Source: Clostridia bacterium
GTDB lineage: Bacteria > Bacillota > Clostridia > Monoglobales > Monoglobaceae
Length of the DNA stretch: 64,000 bases
Assembly: GCA_017546145.1 (NCBI GenBank)
Contig: JAFYXN010000005.1
Coordinates: forward strand, 99,422-163,421
Direction: 5' to 3'
Below the pieces are notes generated by a model. It did not search any database, had not been told where the DNA came from, and saw only the letters and a list, made by a program, of their open reading frames with translations. The position numbers and the translations under genes are program-made. Numbering within the stretch: the first letter of the stretch is position 1; each line of letters begins with the position of its first letter. Of the stretch, positions 32,676 through 46,714 are shown piece after piece.

Positions 32676-33312
32676 AATTGAAAGCTTTTTAATGGAAAAC
32701 GGTGCAGGGCAGGTTGGATTTTGCCATATAGGAGATGAAAACCCGTTTGGACTGCCATACGCAGTTTCGTTTACTGTTCCGCTGTCGGATGCGGTGGTGG
32801 ATGAAATTACAGACCAACCAACACATACATATTTTCATCATTACAGAACGGTCAATACCTTTATTGACAACACGTCGCTTAAGGTTGGGCTTATGCTTGC
32901 GCGAGAGGGCTTTCGGTATATGTGCGTGCCTGCATCGCAGTCGGTAAACGGCTTGCAGGGAATCTTTTCTCACAAGTTCGCGGCAGGACTTTCGGGTCTT
33001 GGAACGGTGGGGAAAAGCGGTTTGTTTTTGTCGTATAAGTTTGGGCCGCGTGTAAGGCTTGGCACAATCCTGACAGATTGCCCGTTTGATGTGGTAAACT
33101 CTGAGCCAAAGTCAATTTGCGGAGATTGCCGTCTTTGCACAGACAGCTGTCCTGCCATGGCGATTCGTGGCGAGGAATGGGAGTCAGGTGCGCCGAGGGA
33201 ACAAATAGTTGACGCAAAGGCGTGCAGCGATTATATGAAAAAGGCATTTCAGCACATTGGCAGAGGCGCAGTTTGCGGTATTTGTATGAGGGTATGTCCA
33301 AAGGGCAGATAG
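32665..33312 (+). CDS. QueG-like 4Fe-4S double-cluster protein
   Basis: The 215-residue protein has AGLSGLGTVGKSGLFLS in the middle and a ferredoxin-like end with CGDCRLCTDSCP and CGICMRVCP, typical of epoxyqueuosine reductase (QueG) relatives. True QueG is much longer (over 300 residues) and has an N-terminal cobalamin-binding domain with a catalytic Asp; the N terminus here is short and divergent. It is therefore better seen as a QueG-like Fe-S protein of unknown substrate. It overlaps recO by 11 bases. Confidence 0.8.
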   Translation: MKNKIESFLMENGAGQVGFCHIGDENPFGLPYAVSFTVPLSDAVVDEITDQPTHTYFHHYRTVNTFIDNTSLKVGLMLAREGFRYMCVPASQSVNGLQGIFSHKFAAGLSGLGTVGKSGLFLSYKFGPRVRLGTILTDCPFDVVNSEPKSICGDCRLCTDSCPAMAIRGEEWESGAPREQIVDAKACSDYMKKAFQHIGRGAVCGICMRVCPKGR

Positions 33313-33337
33313 AATATCTGCATCAAAATTTGATATT

Positions 33338-33369
33338 GAAAGGGGACACGTGCAAGTGTCCTCTTTTTT
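33338..33369 (+). terminator. Terminator after the recO operon
   Basis: Stem AAAGGGGACAC with GTGTCCTCTTTTTT. Confidence 0.85.
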
Positions 33370-33403
33370 CTGAATAATATAGGGTTTTTAGGCAACAAAC
33401 TAC

Positions 33404-33432
33404 TTGACTAATCTTTGGAAAAATGGTAAAAT
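33404..33432 (+). promoter_or_regulatory. Promoter of alaS
   Basis: TTGACT (33404-33409), 17 bases and TAAAAT (33427-33432). The leader is only about 80 bases, too short for a T-box. Confidence 0.8.
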
Positions 33433-33519
33433 TATATGATAAAATAAGCTAATTATGCGGTGGATTCGTATAGCGAAGGATGCCGATAAATTTTATAACG
33501 GAAAGGCAATGAAAAACTT

Positions 33520-36554
<3,035 letters not shown>

Positions 36555-36574
36555 AGAAAGGACGAAAGACAAAA

Positions 36575-37933
36575 ATGAAACAGGAATTTCATAAATATAT
36601 AGACGTTATACTTGACCAGCACAAGAGCTTCAGCGAGATTCCCAAGCACTATTACAGCGAATACAACGTAAAAAGAGGCTTGAGAAATGCTGACGGAACA
36701 GGTGTTCTTGCAGGACTTACTGGCGTTGGCGAGGTTCATGGTTATGTGCTTGATGAAGGAACAAAAGCACCTATTGAGGGACAGCTTCGGTATCGTGGAA
36801 TCAGTATTGATGATATTGTAAAAAACTGTGACAAGGAAGACAGATATGGTTTTGAGGAGGTTGTTTTTCTTCTTTTGTTCGGGTCACTTCCCACAAGGGA
36901 CGAACTTGACAGCTTTTCAAAGGTTTTGGCAAGCAACAGAAGGCTTCCTGATAACTTTGCAGAGGATATGATTCTTAAAGCTCCCAGCAGCAATATAATG
37001 AATAAGCTGGCGAGGTCTGTTCTTGCACTTTACTCTTATGACAGCCAGGATGACCCAGACGGCATAGAACTTGAAAATCTTCTGCGTCAAAGCTTTGAAC
37101 TTATTGCAAGATTTCCTACATTGGTGGCTTATGCGTATGCGGCAAAGAAGCACTACTATGATGGAACAAGTCTTGTTCTGCATAATCCCAAGCCGGAGCT
37201 TTCAATTGCGGAAAACTTCTTATATATGATAAGAGCCAACCATAAGTATACCGCAATCGAGGCAAAGGTTCTTGATAAGGCGCTGATGCTCCATGCAGAG
37301 CATGGCGGCGGTAACAACTCGGCATTTTCAATAAGGGTGCTGTCATCAAGTAATACAGATACATATTCAGCTGTTGCAGCGGCTATTGGCTCGCTCAAAG
37401 GCCCTAAGCACGGTGGAGCAAATCAGAAAACACTTGCACAGATGGCAGAACTTGAGAAAAATATAAAGAACTGGGACGACGATAGTGAGGTTTACGATTA
37501 TCTTTGCAAGATTGTCCGCAAGGAAGCCGGTGATGGCAGCGGTCTTATCTATGGTATAGGTCATGCAATTTATACCTTGTCTGACCCCAGAGCGGTTATT
37601 CTTAAGGAATCTGCACGTGAGCTTGCGGATGAAATGGGCAAGGAAGCAGAGTTTAATCTCTATGATGCAGTTGAAAGAATTGCACCCAAGGTATTTGAGG
37701 ATGAAAAGGGAATTACAGCTCCGATGCCTGCAAACGTGGATTTGTATTCGGGATTTATTTATCAGATGTTGAATATCCCCGAAGAACTGTACACGCCTAT
37801 TTTTGCAATGGCAAGAATTGTAGGCTGGTGTGCACACAGAATTGAAGAGGTTATGACAGGCGGCAAGATTATCCGTCCGGCATACAAAAATATTGTTAAG
37901 CGTAAAGAGTATACGCCGATAGAGGAAAGATAA
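36575..37933 (+). CDS. Citrate synthase
   Basis: The 452-residue enzyme condenses oxaloacetate and acetyl-CoA. It carries APIEGQLRYRGISIDDIV near residue 62, catalytic His regions LHAEHGGGNNSAF and GPKHGGANQ, and the C-terminal VDLYSGF-x-YQMLNIP and RIVGWCAHRIEE. It is the short, Gram-positive-like type and could also act on propionyl-CoA. GAAAGGAC precedes the ATG. It supplies the oxidative branch to glutamate in anaerobes. A strong terminator follows. Confidence 0.93.
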   Translation: MKQEFHKYIDVILDQHKSFSEIPKHYYSEYNVKRGLRNADGTGVLAGLTGVGEVHGYVLDEGTKAPIEGQLRYRGISIDDIVKNCDKEDRYGFEEVVFLLLFGSLPTRDELDSFSKVLASNRRLPDNFAEDMILKAPSSNIMNKLARSVLALYSYDSQDDPDGIELENLLRQSFELIARFPTLVAYAYAAKKHYYDGTSLVLHNPKPELSIAENFLYMIRANHKYTAIEAKVLDKALMLHAEHGGGNNSAFSIRVLSSSNTDTYSAVAAAIGSLKGPKHGGANQKTLAQMAELEKNIKNWDDDSEVYDYLCKIVRKEAGDGSGLIYGIGHAIYTLSDPRAVILKESARELADEMGKEAEFNLYDAVERIAPKVFEDEKGITAPMPANVDLYSGFIYQMLNIPEELYTPIFAMARIVGWCAHRIEEVMTGGKIIRPAYKNIVKRKEYTPIEER

Positions 37934-37948
37934 TATAATATTTATATA

Positions 37949-37989
37949 ACACACAGGGGGCAGACGAATTTCGTCTGCCCCCTGTGTGT
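37949..37989 (+). terminator. Terminator after the citrate synthase gene
   Basis: A 20-bp perfect stem with core CAGGGGGCAGACGAA and its complement around a single T. Confidence 0.9.
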
Positions 37990-38004
37990 TTGTGTGGCAA
38001 CATA

Positions 38005-38075
38005 AGAACATTTCTGTTCTTCAAGATAATTATAACATATACAACAGAAAAATACAACAGAAATTTCTGTTGTAC
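38005..38075. promoter_or_regulatory. Operator-like repeats upstream of the ribbon-helix-helix gene
   Basis: ATACAACAGAAA occurs twice, 13 bases apart (38039-38050 and 38052-38063). The second copy is followed at once by its inverse TTTCTGTTGTAC (38064-38075). A related inverted repeat GAACA-TTTC-TGTTC lies at about 38006-38019. Repeats of this sort are bound cooperatively by ribbon-helix-helix dimers. TATAAT-like boxes follow at 38091-38100. Confidence 0.6.
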
Positions 38076-38134
38076 CAAAAAAATATATTTTATAATATAA
38101 TATACTTATAAATGTAATATGAAGGTGAGTTGTT

Positions 38135-38317
38135 ATGTCAATAAATTTTAAGAAAACAAGACAAAAAGTAAAAGCAGGGTATAAAACCTTGTATATGACT
38201 GATGAATTGAAAGAGAAGATAAGTAGGCTTGCAAAAGAAAATGATACAAGTTTTAATAATATTGTTGTAAGTATAGTAGAGGATTTCTTTAAAAATCAGG
38301 AAGAAAAAGAAGAATGA
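38135..38317 (+). CDS. Small ribbon-helix-helix-type DNA-binding protein
   Basis: The 60-residue basic protein has N-terminal KKTRQKVKAGYKTLYMTDE giving a beta strand, then two helices ELKEKISRLAKEN and FNNIVVSIVEDFFKN. This is the plan of Arc/MetJ/CopG-type dimers that insert a two-stranded ribbon into DNA. It has a GAAGGTGAG ribosome site and repeats upstream that suggest autoregulation. No toxin gene follows; the terminator overlaps its stop codon. Such single genes also occur as remnants of plasmids or integrated elements. Confidence 0.65.
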   Translation: MSINFKKTRQKVKAGYKTLYMTDELKEKISRLAKENDTSFNNIVVSIVEDFFKNQEEKEE

Positions 38318-38337
38318 GATTTACTCATTCTTCTTTT
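38305..38337 (+). terminator. Terminator of the ribbon-helix-helix gene
   Basis: Stem AAAAGAAGAATGAG with its complement CTCATTCTTCTTTT around ATTTA, overlapping the stop codon. Confidence 0.85.
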
Positions 38338-38342
38338 GTTTT

Positions 38343-38955
38343 ACAGGGGACCTCAGCAGCAATTATTTGCTGAAAAAATCCTGACGGATTTTCTTTTAAG
38401 GGCATTTGCTCTCGCAAATACTCAATCCCGTCTAAAAACAATCCACCGGATTGTTTTTTACGCCGTGACCTACACCCCCCTTGCCGCGCCGATTCGCGAC
38501 TCAGGTGGTTGTAATACTCGAATTGTTTGCGGTATCGAACATTCGGATACTTAAACTTATTAAGTGGCTTATTAAATCGGTGGTGCCTGCAGCGGAAACT
38601 GATTGCACCACCGATTTTCGACGTCCTCAACAATTCTCGAAACACCCACCAATCGCCACTCATAAGGCGGTTTTTCCAGCCTGCCTTCGCAGGTCTTTAA
38701 AAGACCCCTAAGGAATACCCTGACAAAAACCGACATCGAAAAGGTGCGATACAGATGTTTGCGATGATTTTTGAATTAGTCAAAAAACGACGGACATCAG
38801 TTCCCTTGTAGTCCGTTGTTTTTAGCGAGGCACTCAATATATATTGAGTATCCGAGCGTTGGCGTAATGAAAAAATCAGAGTAGCTACATCTGTCGAGCC
38901 TTTAAGCGGCGGCTATGGGGGGTCATAGGGGGCGGAGCCCGCCTATAAAAAATTA
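38343..38955. repeat. Gene-free hairpin-rich region
   Basis: About 610 bases with no credible gene hold many back-to-back perfect hairpins. These include CAGCAA/TTGCTG (38357-38372), AAAATCC/GGATTTT (about 38376-38393), ATTTGC/GCAAAT (38404-38419), AAAAACAATCC/GGATTGTTTTT (38434-38458), CGCG/CGCG (about 38486-38499), AATCGGTGGTGC/GCACCACCGATT (38575-38616), CCTGC/GCAGG and GGTCTTT/AAAGACC (about 38680-38706), a long GACGGAC/GTCCGTTG stem (about 38788-38816), ACTCAATA/TATTGAGT (about 38832-38850) and GGCGG/CCCGCC (about 38930-38943). It could be a structured RNA or a decayed element. A spurious 112-codon frame on the minus strand covers part of it. Confidence 0.6.
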
Positions 38956-39042
38956 CTTTATCAATTAAACATTTTGCAAAATATATTTTTATTCACAAGG
39001 TGAAAAGTGAGTACATTAATTGTCTACAAGTTTTTAAATGAA

Positions 39043-39069
39043 AAGACCCGACCGATAAGGTCGGGTCTT
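39043..39069 (-). terminator. Terminator of the rpoBC operon
   Basis: Stem AAGACCCGACC/GGTCGGGTCTT with loop GATAA, ten bases past the rpoC stop in the leftward direction. Confidence 0.92.
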
Positions 39070-39078
39070 AAGTTTTAA

Positions 39079-42000
39079 TTATACATTGAAAATTAAATCG
39101 TCAGAAAAATCTGTGGGAACAACATCAATATCGCTGTATGAAGGAACACCTGTTCCTGCAGGTACAAGCTTACCGATGATAACGTTCTCTTTAAGACCAA
39201 GCAAGGGGTCAATCTTACCCTTGATAGCGGCATCTGTAAGAACTCTTGTTGTTTCCTGGAAGGATGCAGCCGACAAGAACGAGTCTGTTGCCAAAGCTGC
39301 TTTTGTAATACCCATAAGAACTTCAGAGTGAACGCCTTCTGCCTTGCCCTCGGCACGCATCTGCTCATTAACTCTTTCAAGCTCATAGCGCTCAACAAGT
39401 GATCCTGTCAGGAAGCCTGTATCGCCGGCATCTTCAACCTTAACCTTGTGCATCATCTGTCTTACGATAACTTCAATATGCTTATCGTTAATATCAACAC
39501 CCTGAAGGCGGTAAACTCTCTGTACCTCCTGAATCAGGTAATCCTGAACAGCAGTGTAACCCTTGATTGCAAGAATGTCATGAGGATTGATTGAACCCTC
39601 GGTCAGCTCGTCACCTGCTTCAAGAACCTGATCGTCACGAACCTTAATTCTTGAACCATAAGGAATAAGGTATGTTGCAGCATTTCCGTTCTCGTCATCA
39701 AGAATAGAAATCTCGCGTTTTTTCTTGTTCTCGGTAATCTTTACGCGGCCACCGATTTCTGCAATAATTGCAAGACCCTTGGGCTTTCTTGCTTCAAAAA
39801 GTTCCTCAACACGGGGAAGACCCTGTGTAATATCGTCACCTGCGACACCGCCGGCATGGAAGGTACGCATTGTAAGCTGTGTACCGGGTTCGCCGATGGA
39901 CTGTGCAGCAATGATACCAACTGCTTCACCAATGTTAACAGGCTCGCCGTTTGCAAGGTTGTGACCATAACACTTAGCACAAACACCAATCTTTGAACGG
40001 CATTTGAGGACTGAACGGATTTTAACGCTTTCGATACCTGCAGCACAAATCTTATCTGCCATATCGGGCGAAATCATAGTACCTGCTTCGCAGAGAAGCT
40101 CACCTGTTTCGGGGTTAACCACGTTCTCGCAGGTGGTTCTGCCAACAAGTCTGTCCTTAAGCTTTTCAATAATTTCGTTACCGTCTTTAATATCCTTTGC
40201 AATGATACCGTCAGATGTTCCACAGTCGTCTTCGCGGATAATAACCTCCTGAGATACGTCAACAAGACGACGTGTCAGGTAACCGGAGTCGGCTGTACGA
40301 AGCGCAGTATCGGTAAGACCTTTACGCGCACCATGAGTTGAAATGAAGTATTCCAAAACGGTAAGACCTTCACGGAAGTTTGCCTTAATAGGAATTTCGA
40401 TTGTCCGGCCTGAAGTATCTGCCATAAGACCACGCATAGCGCCAAGCTGACGAATCTGGTTAACGCTACCACGGGCTCCTGAGTTTGCCATCATGAAGAT
40501 AGGATTAAGCTCGTCGAGATTTTTCATCAGGGCGTCTGTAACCTTGTTTGAGGTTTCAGACCAGATGCCGATAACCTTTTCGTATCTTTCTTCGTTGGTC
40601 AAAAGACCGCGGAGGTACTTCTTTGTGACCTTTTCGATTTCCTCGTCTGCTTCCTTAAGAAGAACCTTCTTCTCTTCAGGAATTTCAATATCCGAAACAC
40701 CTACGGTAATCGCACCGCGTGTTGAATACTTAAAGCCCATTGCCTTAACATCGTCAAGCAGGGTTGCGGTTTCTGTAATACCGTGGATTTTAATACTTTT
40801 GTCAATAATCTGACCAAGCTTCTTTTTGTCAACACGAAAGGCAACTTCAAGTGCAAGCTTGTTTTCAGGCTTGCTTCTGTCAACAAATCCCAAATCCTGC
40901 GGAATCTTTTCGTTAAAGATAAGACGTCCTACAGTTGCGTCAATAATGCCTGTAACCTTCTCGCCGTCGATTTCTCTTGTTATACGAACCTTAATCGGAG
41001 CATGAAGTCCAACTGCGCCGTTTGCATAGGCCAGTGTTGCTTCGTCTTCTGAACCAAACACCTTGCCTGCACCGTATTCGTCGTCAATCTGAATTGTCAG
41101 GTAGTAGCTACCCAAAACCATATCCTGTGTAGGTACGGTTACAGGGTTACCATCCTGAGGCTTCAAAAGGTTGTTAGCTGACAGCATAAGGAATCGAGCT
41201 TCTGCCTGAGCCTCTGCTGAAAGCGGAAGGTGAACCGCCATCTGGTCGCCGTCGAAGTCGGCGTTAAACGCGGTACAAACAAGCGGATGAAGCTTAAGTG
41301 CCTTACCCTCAACCAGAACAGGCTCAAATGCCTGAATACCCAATCTGTGAAGTGTAGGAGCACGGTTTAAAAGAACCGGATGCTCTGAAATTACGCTTTC
41401 AAGCACATCCCAAACCTCGGGACGAACACGTTCTACCATTCTCTTTGCGGATTTAATGTTGTGTGCCAAGCCGTCGTTTACCAATTTTTTCATAACAAAT
41501 GGCTTGAACAGCTCTAATGCCATCTTTTTGGGAAGACCGCACTGATAGATTTTAAGTTCAGGGCCTACAACGATAACTGAACGTCCTGAATAGTCAACAC
41601 GCTTACCAAGAAGGTTCTGACGGAAGCGACCCTGCTTACCCTTGAGCATATCTGAAAGGGATTTAAGAGGACGGTTTCCGGGACCTGTAACAGGTCTGCC
41701 GCGTCTGCCGTTGTCTATAAGTGCATCAACGGCCTCTTGAAGCATTCTCTTTTCGTTGCGCACGATAATTTCCGGTGCGCCGAGGTCAAGAAGTCTTTTA
41801 AGACGGTTGTTTCTGTTTATAACTCTTCTGTAAAGGTCGTTTAAGTCAGAGGTTGCAAATCTGCCGCCGTCCAGCTGAACCATAGGTCTTATCTCGGGCG
41901 GAATAACAGGCAGAACAGGCATAATCATCCATTCAGGCTTGTTGCCTGACTGACGGAATGAGTCAACAACCTCAAGACGTCTTACAGTACGGATTTTCTT

Positions 42001-42606
42001 TTGACCCTTTGCGCCTTCCAAATCAGCCTTAAGCTCTTCGTAAAGGGCTTCAAGGTCAATTGCCTGAAGCATTTCAAGAACTGCCTCAGCACCCATGCCT
42101 GCTTTAAAGGCACTTGCACCGTATTTTTCACATTCTTCGCGGTATTCCTTTTCGCTGAGAATCTGATTTTTCATAAGACCGGTTTTGCCCGGGTCAATAA
42201 CAACATAAGATGCAAAATATAAAACCTTTTCCAAAAGACGCGGTGACATGTCAAGGATAAGTCCCATACGGCTGGGGATGCCCTTAAAGTACCAGATGTG
42301 TGATACGGGAACAGCCAGCTCAATGTGACCCATTCTCTCGCGGCGCACCTTTGAACGTGTAACTTCAACGCCGCAACGGTCACATACAACGCCTTTATAG
42401 CGTACTCTTTTGTACTTTCCACAGTGACATTCCCAGTCCTTCTGCGGACCAAAAATTTTCTCGCAGAAAAGACCGTCCTTTTCGGGTTTTAAAGTTCTGT
42501 AATTTATTGTTTCGGGCTTTTTAACTTCGCCGTGTGACCATTCTCTGATCTTTTCGGGTGAAGCAAGTCCGATTTGAATGGCATCAAAATTCTGATATTC
42601 ACTCAT
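39079..42606 (-). CDS. rpoC: RNA polymerase subunit beta'
   Basis: The 1175-residue catalytic subunit has the N-terminal zinc ribbon C60, C62, C75, C78 (ECHCGKY, VCDRCGV), the bridge to [13 protein letters not shown], and the active-site NADFDGDQ with three Mg-binding Asp residues. The second zinc site is [14 protein letters not shown], and the trigger loop segment [16 protein letters not shown] is intact. The start at 42606 (MSEYQNF) is favoured over a TTG at 42645 by homology, although the ribosome site is weak (GAGTGAT). The gene lies about 105 bases after rpoB. Confidence 0.98.
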   Translation of the reverse strand: MSEYQNFDAIQIGLASPEKIREWSHGEVKKPETINYRTLKPEKDGLFCEKIFGPQKDWECHCGKYKRVRYKGVVCDRCGVEVTRSKVRRERMGHIELAVPVSHIWYFKGIPSRMGLILDMSPRLLEKVLYFASYVVIDPGKTGLMKNQILSEKEYREECEKYGASAFKAGMGAEAVLEMLQAIDLEALYEELKADLEGAKGQKKIRTVRRLEVVDSFRQSGNKPEWMIMPVLPVIPPEIRPMVQLDGGRFATSDLNDLYRRVINRNNRLKRLLDLGAPEIIVRNEKRMLQEAVDALIDNGRRGRPVTGPGNRPLKSLSDMLKGKQGRFRQNLLGKRVDYSGRSVIVVGPELKIYQCGLPKKMALELFKPFVMKKLVNDGLAHNIKSAKRMVERVRPEVWDVLESVISEHPVLLNRAPTLHRLGIQAFEPVLVEGKALKLHPLVCTAFNADFDGDQMAVHLPLSAEAQAEARFLMLSANNLLKPQDGNPVTVPTQDMVLGSYYLTIQIDDEYGAGKVFGSEDEATLAYANGAVGLHAPIKVRITREIDGEKVTGIIDATVGRLIFNEKIPQDLGFVDRSKPENKLALEVAFRVDKKKLGQIIDKSIKIHGITETATLLDDVKAMGFKYSTRGAITVGVSDIEIPEEKKVLLKEADEEIEKVTKKYLRGLLTNEERYEKVIGIWSETSNKVTDALMKNLDELNPIFMMANSGARGSVNQIRQLGAMRGLMADTSGRTIEIPIKANFREGLTVLEYFISTHGARKGLTDTALRTADSGYLTRRLVDVSQEVIIREDDCGTSDGIIAKDIKDGNEIIEKLKDRLVGRTTCENVVNPETGELLCEAGTMISPDMADKICAAGIESVKIRSVLKCRSKIGVCAKCYGHNLANGEPVNIGEAVGIIAAQSIGEPGTQLTMRTFHAGGVAGDDITQGLPRVEELFEARKPKGLAIIAEIGGRVKITENKKKREISILDDENGNAATYLIPYGSRIKVRDDQVLEAGDELTEGSINPHDILAIKGYTAVQDYLIQEVQRVYRLQGVDINDKHIEVIVRQMMHKVKVEDAGDTGFLTGSLVERYELERVNEQMRAEGKAEGVHSEVLMGITKAALATDSFLSAASFQETTRVLTDAAIKGKIDPLLGLKENVIIGKLVPAGTGVPSYSDIDVVPTDFSDDLIFNV

Positions 42607-42712
42607 AATATTATCACTCGACTTTCTGCTCACAAAGATACTCAAGCTCTCCGGATTCCGTTATGAGCGGCGGAACCCGGTCTTTTAAAAGTTATTGATG
42701 AACGGCTGCAGA

Positions 42713-45700
42713 TTAAAACTCGTCGTCATCTGCGTCTGCGTCGTCCATGTCTCCAAGCAAATCGTCTGCAAGAAGGTCAAAGGAGTCTGCGTCGTCATCA
42801 AGAGATTCGTCCATTACAGTATCTTCAAAGTCATAGAAGAGGTCGCTTTCTTCATCTGCTGATTCTGCGCCTTCTTCAGGACCGAATGTGTTGTCCGGAG
42901 CGTCCTCGGCTTTGTCAATGCAAACCTGCAAATCCTCGGGATCATCATCAATGCTTTCCTTAAGAATTACCTCGTTGCCGTCAGAGTCAAGAACCTTTAC
43001 ATCAAGTGCAAGGCTTTGAAGCTCCTTGATAAGAACCTTAAATGATTCAGGAATGCCCGGCTTTGGAATGTTTTCGCCTTTTACGATTGACTCATAGGTC
43101 TTAACACGTCCTACAACGTCATCCGACTTAACAGTAAGGATTTCCTGAAGGGTATATGCTGCACCGTAAGCCTCCAGTGCCCAAACTTCCATTTCACCGA
43201 ATCTCTGTCCGCCGAATTGAGCTTTACCGCCCAAAGGCTGCTGAGTAACCAGTGAGTAAGGACCGGTACTGCGGGCGTGAATCTTGTCGTCAACCAAGTG
43301 AGCAAGCTTCAGCATGTGCATGTAACCAACGGTTACGCGGTTGTCAAACGGGTCACCGGTACGGCCGTCGTAAAGAACAGTCTTACCGTCTCTTTCGTAG
43401 CCTGCCTGTTCAAGAGCGTCCATAATATCGTCCTCGTTTGCACCGTCGAATACAGGAGTTGCAACCTTCCAGCCAAGTGCCTTTGCGGCATAGCCAAGGT
43501 GAACCTCAAGTACCTGACCGATGTTCATACGTGAAGGAACGCCCAGCGGGTTAAGAACAATCTGAAGAGGTGTTCCGTCGGGGAGGAAGGGCATATCTTC
43601 TTCAGGAAGAATTCTTGAAATAACACCCTTGTTACCGTGACGGCCTGCCATCTTATCGCCGACAGAAATCTTTCTCTTCTGTGCGATGTAGCAGCGTACT
43701 ATCTGATTTACGCCGGGGGGCAGCTCATCGCTGTTCTCACGGGTAAATACCTTTACATCAACTATAATACCATATTCACCGTGGGGTACGCGGAGTGATG
43801 TGTCACGCACTTCACGGGCTTTTTCACCAAATATTGCACGGAGAAGTCTTTCTTCGGCGCTGAGCTCGGTTTCACCCTTTGGTGTAACCTTACCAACAAG
43901 AATGTCGCCGCTTTCAACCTCTGCACCGATGCGGATAATGCCGCGCTCGTCAAGGTCTTTAAGTGCATCTTCGCCTACATTGGGAATGTCGCGTGTGATT
44001 TCCTCCGGACCAAGCTTTGTGTCACGGGATTCAATCTCGTATTCCTCAATGTGGATTGAGGTGAGGATGTCCTCTTTAACAAGTCGCTCGTTGATAAGCA
44101 TAGCATCTTCGTAGTTGTAGCCTTCCCAGGTCATAAAGCCGATAAGAATGTTGCGGCCAAGACCGATTTCGCCGTTTTTGGTTGAAGGACCGTCGGCAAT
44201 AATGTCGCCTTCTTCAACTCTTTCGCCCTCAACAGCGATAGGACGCTGGTTTATGCACATACCCTGGTTTGAACGGGTAAATTTGATAAGCTTGTACTTG
44301 TCGGTGTCGCCGTCGTCGGTTTTGATTTCAATAAACTGTGCTGAAACCTTTGAAACCGTACCGCTTCTCTTTGCAAGAACGCAAACACCGGAGTCTTTTG
44401 CTGCCTTAAATTCCATACCGGTACCGATAATCGGTGACTCGGGGCAGAGCAGCGGAACTGCCTGACGCTGCATGTTTGAACCCATCAGCGCACGGTTAGC
44501 ATCGTCGTTTTCAAGGAAGGGAATCATAGCTGTCGCGATTGATGTAACCTGTCTAGGGGATACGTCCATGTAGTCAACACGGCACTTGCCGGGTTCTGCC
44601 GGAACTTCAAGGAATTCGTCCTTGTATCTTGTAACAACCTTCTTTGCGAGGAACTCGTTATTTTCGCCAAGCGGTTCGTTTGCCTGTGCGATATAAAGAC
44701 CGTCCTCTGTATCAGCTGTCATATATTCAACTATATCGGTAACACGGCCTGTTTCTTTGTCAACCTTGCGGTAAGGAGCTTCAATAAAGCCGTATTCGTT
44801 AACCTTTGCAAAGCCTGAAAGCGAGTTGATAAGACCGATGTTCGGGCCTTCAGGAGTCTCAATAGGACACATACGTCCGTAGTGAGAGGGGTGAACGTCA
44901 CGCACCTCAAAGCCGGCTCTTTCTCTTGAAAGACCGCCGGGGCCAAGGGCAGAAAGTCTTCTCTTGTGTGTAAGCTCGCCAAGGGGGTTAATCTGGTCCA
45001 TGAACTGTGACAGCTGAGAAGAACCAAAGAACTCCTTAACTGCTGAGGTCACGGGACGGATATTGATAAGGGTCTGGGGCGTGATTGAATCAAGATCCTG
45101 TGTGGACATTCTTTCACGGACAACCCTTTCCATTCTTGAAAGACCAATTCTGAACTGGTTCTGGAGAAGCTCTCCGACAGATCTCAGACGGCGGTTTCCA
45201 AGATGGTCAATATCGTCAACAGAGCCAACGCCTGCTGCAAGGTTTCCTATATAAGAGATAGAAGCAATAATATCGTCAACAACAATGTGACGCGGAATAA
45301 GCTCGTCGCGGCGATCACGAAGAGCTGCCTTGAATTCGTCAGAATTCATATCAGGGAATTCAGCGATAATCTCTTTCAGTACGCTGTAACGTACCTTTTC
45401 GTTTATTTCATAATCGCGCGGGTTGTAGTCAACCAGATTGCGCATATCAACCATACCGTTTGAAAGAACGCGGGTGGTATGCTCGTCATCAATCTTGATT
45501 GTAACCGCACTGATGTCAGCAACTTCAAGTGCGATGGCCATTTCCTTAGTGATTGTTTCGCCTGCGGCAACAATAAGCTCGCCTGTTTCGGGGTCAACAA
45601 GGTTTTCGGCTGAAACCTGTCCTGCAATGCGGCCTGCAAGCTCCAGCTTCTGGTTGAACTTAAAGCGTCCGACACGTGCAAGGTCATATCTCTTAGGATC

Positions 45701-46477
45701 AAAGAAGAGGTTTGTGATAAGAGATTTTGCACTTTCAATTGTAGGCGGCTCGCCCGGACGAAGCTTGCGGTAAATTTCAAGCAAGCCTTCCTCGTGGGTT
45801 TTGCAGGTGTCCTTTTCCATGGTGCGCATAAGTCTTTCGTCTTCGCCGAAAAGCTCGTTAATCTCAGCGTCTGTGCCGAAGCCGAGAGCGCGGATAAGAA
45901 CGGTAATGGGAGTTTTTCTCATTTTGTCAATCTTTACGTGGAAAAGGTCGTTGCTGTCGGTTTCGTACTCAAGCCATGCTCCGCGATTGGGGATAACCTG
46001 AGAAGAAAACAGCTTTTTGCCGATTTTGTCAAATTTCTCGGCAAAGTACACGCTTGGGGCGCGGACAAGCTGGCTGACGATAACACGTTCAGCGCCGTTT
46101 ATGATAAAGGTACCTGACGGAGTCATAATCGGGAAGTCCCCCATGAAGATTTCCTGCTCTTTAACCTCGCCGGTCTCTTTGTTGATAAGTCTGACCTTGA
46201 CTCTGAGGGGAGCGGCATACGTTGCATCTCTCTCTTTGCATTCCTCAATGTCGTATTTGGGGTTCATGTCAATCCGATAGTCAATAAACTCCAGAATGAG
46301 ATTTCCCGCATAGTCCGTAATAGGTGACACGTCGTGGAAGACTTCTTTCAACCCTTCGTGCAAAAACCACTCGTATGAATTTTTCTGGATTTCGATAAGA
46401 TTAGGCATATCAATGACTTCTCTGATCTTTCCATAGCTCATTCGGGTGTTTCTGCCAAGTTTCACCGGATGTACCAT
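42713..46477 (-). CDS. rpoB: RNA polymerase subunit beta
   Basis: The 1254-residue subunit carries the rifampicin-binding cluster [20 protein letters not shown] followed by [10 protein letters not shown], with the Asp, His and Ser positions most often changed in resistant mutants unchanged; the enzyme is thus expected to be sensitive. [15 protein letters not shown] and the C-terminal clamp region are complete. The tail after about residue 1200 is unusually acidic, rich in Asp and Glu with few aromatics. The start at 46477 follows GAGGTGA; GTG at 46489 is less likely. The gene has its own consensus promoter and is not preceded by rplJ-rplL. Confidence 0.98.
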   Translation of the reverse strand: MVHPVKLGRNTRMSYGKIREVIDMPNLIEIQKNSYEWFLHEGLKEVFHDVSPITDYAGNLILEFIDYRIDMNPKYDIEECKERDATYAAPLRVKVRLINKETGEVKEQEIFMGDFPIMTPSGTFIINGAERVIVSQLVRAPSVYFAEKFDKIGKKLFSSQVIPNRGAWLEYETDSNDLFHVKIDKMRKTPITVLIRALGFGTDAEINELFGEDERLMRTMEKDTCKTHEEGLLEIYRKLRPGEPPTIESAKSLITNLFFDPKRYDLARVGRFKFNQKLELAGRIAGQVSAENLVDPETGELIVAAGETITKEMAIALEVADISAVTIKIDDEHTTRVLSNGMVDMRNLVDYNPRDYEINEKVRYSVLKEIIAEFPDMNSDEFKAALRDRRDELIPRHIVVDDIIASISYIGNLAAGVGSVDDIDHLGNRRLRSVGELLQNQFRIGLSRMERVVRERMSTQDLDSITPQTLINIRPVTSAVKEFFGSSQLSQFMDQINPLGELTHKRRLSALGPGGLSRERAGFEVRDVHPSHYGRMCPIETPEGPNIGLINSLSGFAKVNEYGFIEAPYRKVDKETGRVTDIVEYMTADTEDGLYIAQANEPLGENNEFLAKKVVTRYKDEFLEVPAEPGKCRVDYMDVSPRQVTSIATAMIPFLENDDANRALMGSNMQRQAVPLLCPESPIIGTGMEFKAAKDSGVCVLAKRSGTVSKVSAQFIEIKTDDGDTDKYKLIKFTRSNQGMCINQRPIAVEGERVEEGDIIADGPSTKNGEIGLGRNILIGFMTWEGYNYEDAMLINERLVKEDILTSIHIEEYEIESRDTKLGPEEITRDIPNVGEDALKDLDERGIIRIGAEVESGDILVGKVTPKGETELSAEERLLRAIFGEKAREVRDTSLRVPHGEYGIIVDVKVFTRENSDELPPGVNQIVRCYIAQKRKISVGDKMAGRHGNKGVISRILPEEDMPFLPDGTPLQIVLNPLGVPSRMNIGQVLEVHLGYAAKALGWKVATPVFDGANEDDIMDALEQAGYERDGKTVLYDGRTGDPFDNRVTVGYMHMLKLAHLVDDKIHARSTGPYSLVTQQPLGGKAQFGGQRFGEMEVWALEAYGAAYTLQEILTVKSDDVVGRVKTYESIVKGENIPKPGIPESFKVLIKELQSLALDVKVLDSDGNEVILKESIDDDPEDLQVCIDKAEDAPDNTFGPEEGAESADEESDLFYDFEDTVMDESLDDDADSFDLLADDLLGDMDDADADDDEF

Positions 46478-46618
46478 AAAATCAATCACCTCTTCGTAAT
46501 ATTTGCGCTGCCCGCAAGGAACAGCCTTTTTTGTATACTAAATAAGTAAAAAAGCACAACATATAGTGGTATCTTTAGAAAAAATCATTAACATTCACAA
46601 AAATTTTTAAAAGAACTA

Positions 46619-46647
46619 TTGCATTTTTATAAACCTTATGTTATACT
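46619..46647 (+). promoter_or_regulatory. Rightward promoter upstream of rsmA
   Basis: TTGCAT (46619-46624), 17 bases and TATACT (46642-46647). Its transcript would run through the terminator-like hairpin at 46788-46824 before reaching rsmA. Confidence 0.65.
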
Positions 46648-46714
46648 GAAAACACAGTTAAAAAAATGGGTGAAAGTTAAAAATTCGCAAAAGTACGCAC
46701 TATAATAGATAGCT

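Noticed and set aside
32665..33312. Standard epoxyqueuosine reductase QueG
   Set aside because: At 215 residues it is far shorter than QueG and lacks a clear cobalamin-binding N-terminal domain.
33410..33519. T-box riboswitch before alaS
   Set aside because: The leader is about 80 bases and lacks the conserved T-box sequence and specifier stem.
38325..38663. 112-codon open frame on the minus strand within the hairpin-rich region
   Set aside because: There is no ribosome site, the composition is dominated by palindromes, its end overlaps the terminator of the ribbon-helix-helix gene, and there is no recognisable domain. It is more likely a by-product of the repeat structure.
38343..38955. 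RNase P RNA, tmRNA or 6S RNA
   Set aside because: I looked for the GAGGAAAGTCC and ACAGAA blocks of RNase P RNA and the tRNA-like ends of tmRNA and did not find them. The shape of 6S RNA does not fit either.
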